DNA of 7,721 bases from Actinomycetes bacterium (GTDB taxonomy: Bacteria > Actinomycetota > Acidimicrobiia > Acidimicrobiales > RAAP-2). The DNA lies in the NCBI GenBank assembly GCA_021784205.1, contig JAJXTB010000116.1, forward strand, positions 1-7,721, given 5' to 3'. Each line of letters begins with the position of its first letter. The first letter of the stretch is position 1. Below the pieces are notes generated by a model. That model did no database searches and had not been told where the DNA came from. It saw nothing but the letters and a program-made list of their open reading frames with translations. Made by a program: the position numbers and the translations under genes. Shown here one piece after another: positions 5,939-7,721 of this stretch.

Positions 5939-7017
5939 CAGATGGTCTCCTCGTTCGCGTAGAACCGACGTCTCGCCCACTGGGCCAGGTACACCAGGGC
6001 GATCAACGCGGGGACCTCGATGAGCGGTCCGACCACGCCCGCCATCGCCTGGCCCGAACTCACCCCAAAGGTGCCGATAGCCACCGCGATCGCGAGTTCG
6101 AAGTTATTACCCGCGGCGGTGAAGGCGAGCGTGGCGGTTCGCGCGTATGGCAGTCGTAGCGCTACGCCCAGCGCGAAGGACCCGCTCCACATGATCACGA
6201 AGTAGACGAGCAACGGTGCCGCGATTCGAACGACGTCGAAGGGCCGGTGGGTGATCGTATTGCCCTGGAACGCGAAGAGCACCACCACGGTAAAGAGCAG
6301 ACCGTAGAGGGCGAGCGGCCCGATCCGGGGCAGGAACGTCCCTTCGTACCACGTGCGACCCCGGGTGCGCTCGCCGATCCGACGCGTGGCGTAACCCGCC
6401 ACGAGCGGGACACCGAGAAAGATGAGGACACTTCGCGCGATCATCCACATCGACACGTCGACGGTCGCACCCGAAAGGCCCAGCCAGTGCGGCAGCACCT
6501 CGAGGTAGAAATAGCCGAGACCGGCGTAGGCGATGATCTGGAAGACGGAGTTCACGGCAACCAGCACGGCCGCCGCCGTCGCGTCACCACAGGCGAGGTC
6601 GTTCCAGATGAGCACCATCGCGATACAACGCGCCAGACCGATCAGGATCAAACCCGTGCGATAGGCGGGCAGGTCACCCAGGAAGATCCAGGCCAGCGCG
6701 AACATGACGAGTGGACCGACCAACCAGTTCAAGATCAGCGACGAGACGAGCAGACGTCGATCGGCGGCGACGAGTCCCATCTCGCCGTAGCGGACCTTGG
6801 CGAGAACCGGGTACATCATCACCAGTAGTCCGATCGCGATCGGCAGACTGGTTCCCGCCACTTGCACGTGGTTAAGCACTCGATTGAGCGTGGGTATCAG
6901 TCGGCCGAGACCGATTCCGACCAACATCGCCGAACCAATCCACACCGGTAGGAACCGATCGAGGCGACTCAGCCGCCGAATTGGCGCCACCGCCGGCGCG
7001 ACGTCCGATTTCGTCAT
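5938..7017 (-). CDS. acr3: Arsenite efflux permease, ACR3 family
   Basis: Inner-membrane carrier that expels arsenite; 359 aa from the ATG at 7017, the usual size of bacterial ACR3, with about ten hydrophobic segments. The segment GLARCIAMVLIWNDLACGD carries the conserved fourth-helix cysteine (C131 here, matching the essential C129 of the studied Alkaliphilus ACR3). GNNFELAIAVAI carries the conserved glutamate (E307, matching E305). RFLPVWIG near the start and EVPALIALVYLA near the end are family hallmarks. An in-frame TTG at 7059 would extend the protein by 14 residues without an RBS; the ATG at 7017 is preferred, although its own RBS is weak. That ATG overlaps the stop of a 35-codon upstream frame as ATGA. 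The stop overlaps arsC by one base (TGATG), so pump and reductase are probably coupled. Confidence 0.95.
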   Translation of the reverse strand: MTKSDVAPAVAPIRRLSRLDRFLPVWIGSAMLVGIGLGRLIPTLNRVLNHVQVAGTSLPIAIGLLVMMYPVLAKVRYGEMGLVAADRRLLVSSLILNWLVGPLVMFALAWIFLGDLPAYRTGLILIGLARCIAMVLIWNDLACGDATAAAVLVAVNSVFQIIAYAGLGYFYLEVLPHWLGLSGATVDVSMWMIARSVLIFLGVPLVAGYATRRIGERTRGRTWYEGTFLPRIGPLALYGLLFTVVVLFAFQGNTITHRPFDVVRIAAPLLVYFVIMWSGSFALGVALRLPYARTATLAFTAAGNNFELAIAVAIGTFGVSSGQAMAGVVGPLIEVPALIALVYLAQWARRRFYANEETI

Positions 7018-7121
7018 CGCGTTCTGCGCGTTCCGGCACCGTGATGCGCCCGACTCCAACTACCCGTGGATCGCGCGTCGGCGAGGCGAACCGTTCTCGA
7101 ACGCGGCGTTGGTCGTCTCAT
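7014..7121 (-). CDS. Possible 35-codon coupling ORF ahead of the arsenite pump
   Basis: On the minus strand an ATG at 7121 opens a 35-codon frame whose TGA overlaps the ACR3 ATG as ATGA. A purine run containing AAGGA ends about eleven bases before the ATG, a little far for an RBS. The peptide would be very Arg-rich (10 of 35) with no recognisable domain or membrane segment, as chance frames in GC-rich DNA often are. Its value may be to load ribosomes onto the pump gene, which has no good RBS of its own. Weak call. Confidence 0.2.
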   Translation of the reverse strand: MRRPTPRSRTVRLADARSTGSWSRAHHGAGTRRTR

Positions 7122-7147
7122 TGGCTGTCTCGTCCTTCGCTGATGCC

Positions 7148-7504
7148 CTAGAAGCTAAGTACGGCGGCGCCGTCGACGGCGAAGCGAATGAACGCGTCGC
7201 GTGCGAACTCAAGGGTCACGCCTCGGGCGGTCAGTTCCTCGTCTTGAGCGTTCGCGATGGCGGCGTTGGCGCAGGCCCCGACGCGAACGCCGACGGCAAC
7301 CAGGGCGTCGATCTGCGCGCGGGACTCGACTCGCACCGCGTCGGCGCTCACTTCGGTCATCGCCGACTGGGCCGGTCCGAAGCAGAACACTTCGAGGTCA
7401 ACCCCCGCCCCAGAAGACACCTGACGAACGCGCTCGGCCACGTGAGAGCCAGCGTTGAGCGAGTCGTTGTCGCCGTGGAATAAGAAGATGACGGTCTTTG
7501 CCAT
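7148..7504 (-). CDS. DsrE/DsrF-like small protein in the arsenic operon
   Basis: Predicted cytoplasmic protein of 118 aa with the DsrE/F-like fold seen in sulfur-relay proteins. It begins TVIFLFHGDNDSLNAG (strand and helix), continues with LEVFCFGPAQSAM (C41) and has the family core IDALVAVGVRVGACANAA (65-82) with C78 in the 'CAN' position where DsrE-like proteins keep their active or conserved cysteine. The end, GVTLEFARDAFIRFAVDGAAVLSF-type, corresponds to the family's terminal helix and strand. Start: ATG at 7504 with only a weak GAGAGA ahead. It is the first gene after the dyad operator and precedes ACR3 by 130 bases, so it is probably induced with the pump. Members elsewhere bind or transfer sulfur as persulfide; whether this one does, or instead handles arsenic-thiol chemistry, is unknown. 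Confidence 0.75.
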   Translation of the reverse strand: MAKTVIFLFHGDNDSLNAGSHVAERVRQVSSGAGVDLEVFCFGPAQSAMTEVSADAVRVESRAQIDALVAVGVRVGACANAAIANAQDEELTARGVTLEFARDAFIRFAVDGAAVLSF

Positions 7505-7546
7505 AGTGGTCTCTCAATCAGGCTGGTCGGGTCTACCCGAACTCAG

Positions 7547-7560
7547 ACCCTATTATCGTA
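7547..7560 (-). promoter_or_regulatory. Candidate -10 element(s) of the dsrE-acr3-arsC transcript
   Basis: On the minus strand TACGAT (7560-7555) and TAGGGT (7552-7547) both fit TANNNT; TAGGGT is also the hexamer proposed for the HAD gene. A start near 7540 would leave a ~35-base leader before the ATG at 7504. Both boxes overlap or abut the dyad operator, so a bound repressor would block polymerase. No convincing -35 is seen. Confidence 0.35.
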
Positions 7561-7581
7561 TATCGACGATTCCCGATAATA
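7551..7581. promoter_or_regulatory. 31-bp dyad, probable ArsR operator
   Basis: TATTATCG (7551-7558) and CGATAATA (7574-7581) are perfect inverted copies, and the inner ATCG-A-CGAT (7562-7570) shares the same centre at 7566, so 12 of 15 base pairs are symmetric. It is a conspicuous AT-rich island in GC-rich DNA, located between the arsR stop and the dsrE-like gene, over the likely promoter. ArsR/SmtB dimers bind AT-rich dyads of this kind. The arms could also form a hairpin, but it is AT-rich, has a long loop and no T-tract. Confidence 0.6.
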
Positions 7582-7586
7582 CACGA

Positions 7587-7721
7587 TCACAGCGACCCCG
7601 CCGCCAGCGCAAAGGCCGACAGACCCGCGACGTTGAGGCAGTACGACGTGCGCGGCCCCTCGATTTCGCCTTGAATCAGACCAGCGTCGCGAAGGATTCG
7701 CAGGTGCTCTGAGACTGTCGA
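7587..7721 (-). CDS. arsR: ArsR-family metalloregulator, C-terminal 44 residues (runs off the window edge)
   Basis: The minus strand is open from the window edge to the TGA at 7589-7587. The visible peptide starts STVSEHLRILRDAGLI, the recognition helix of the ArsR/SmtB winged helix. The wing (EIEGPRTSYCLN) and a short C-terminal helix follow. These proteins repress arsenic operons and release DNA when arsenite binds cysteines. The usual metal-binding CxC site lies in the helix before the recognition helix and is outside the window, so arsenite sensing rests on context. Its only visible cysteine is in the wing. The start and its own promoter are also outside the window; the dyad it probably binds is just downstream of its stop. 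Confidence 0.85.
   Translation of the reverse strand, partial: STVSEHLRILRDAGLIQGEIEGPRTSYCLNVAGLSAFALAAGSL

Noticed and set aside
5939..5980. Longer arsC start at 5980 (163 aa)
   Set aside because: It would overlap the pump gene by 43 bases and lacks an RBS, while the ATG at 5938 has GAGGAG and a TGATG junction.
7018..7059. TTG start of ACR3 at 7059
   Set aside because: No RBS; the extra 14 residues are unlike the family N terminus, and the ATG at 7017 gives residue numbers close to studied ACR3 proteins.
7092..7103. CGTTC-TC-GAACG inverted repeat in the dsrE/acr3 gap
   Set aside because: Arms of five bases in GC-rich DNA are expected by chance, and it is unlike the AT-rich operator dyad upstream.
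7168..7181. Perfect 14-bp palindrome centred on GTCGAC
   Set aside because: It lies within the dsrE-like coding sequence and is made of GC-rich codons; alone it is weak evidence for a regulatory site.

Overview
This is a compact, high-GC bacterial window, gene-dense on both strands, and it reads as actinobacterial. Pointers to that are the ArsC subfamily (a CVHNAGRS loop followed by a CxxxC pair, the type mycothiol users carry), GTG starts and apparently leaderless starts behind TANNNT -10 boxes, and a NarL-type sensor kinase/regulator pair divergent from a drug-type ABC exporter. The class cannot be fixed from sequence alone; an acidimicrobial-type actinobacterium is a guess.

Layout. (1) Bases 1-1180, minus strand: an ABC export operon with the ATPase (227-1180) followed by the first 76 codons of its ABC-2 permease (1-230), joined by an ATGA overlap. 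(2) Bases 1181-1383: a divergent control region with short direct repeats. (3) Bases 1384-3263, plus strand: a histidine kinase and LuxR/NarL response regulator, also joined by ATGA. They probably sense an envelope or drug signal and control the divergent exporter. (4) Bases 3260-4081, minus strand: a NagD-like HAD phosphatase that converges on the regulator so closely that the two stop codons share TTAA. (5) Bases 4171-5469, plus strand: a radical-SAM/SPASM enzyme of the anaerobic sulfatase-maturase type with an added C-terminal SEC-C zinc motif. No sulfatase is visible nearby. (6) Bases 5489-7721, minus strand: an arsenic-resistance operon read right to left, with the 3' end of an ArsR repressor gene, an AT-rich 31-bp dyad operator, a DsrE/F-like small protein, a possible 35-codon coupling ORF, the arsenite efflux permease ACR3 and arsenate reductase ArsC.

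How the parts work together. In the ars operon ArsC reduces arsenate to arsenite, ACR3 expels arsenite, and ArsR (only its DNA-binding end is in view) most likely represses through the dyad at 7551-7581. The DsrE-like protein between operator and pump is the unusual member. The kinase/regulator and exporter form a second sense-and-export module. The HAD phosphatase and the radical-SAM enzyme are divergent neighbours, and nothing in the sequence proves a functional link between them.

Most points worth a second look are in the ars operon and the SEC-C-tailed maturase. I see no mobile element, CRISPR array, tRNA or rRNA. Nothing here can be claimed from sequence alone as a wholly new system; the best candidates are the DsrE-containing ars operon and the orphan maturase.
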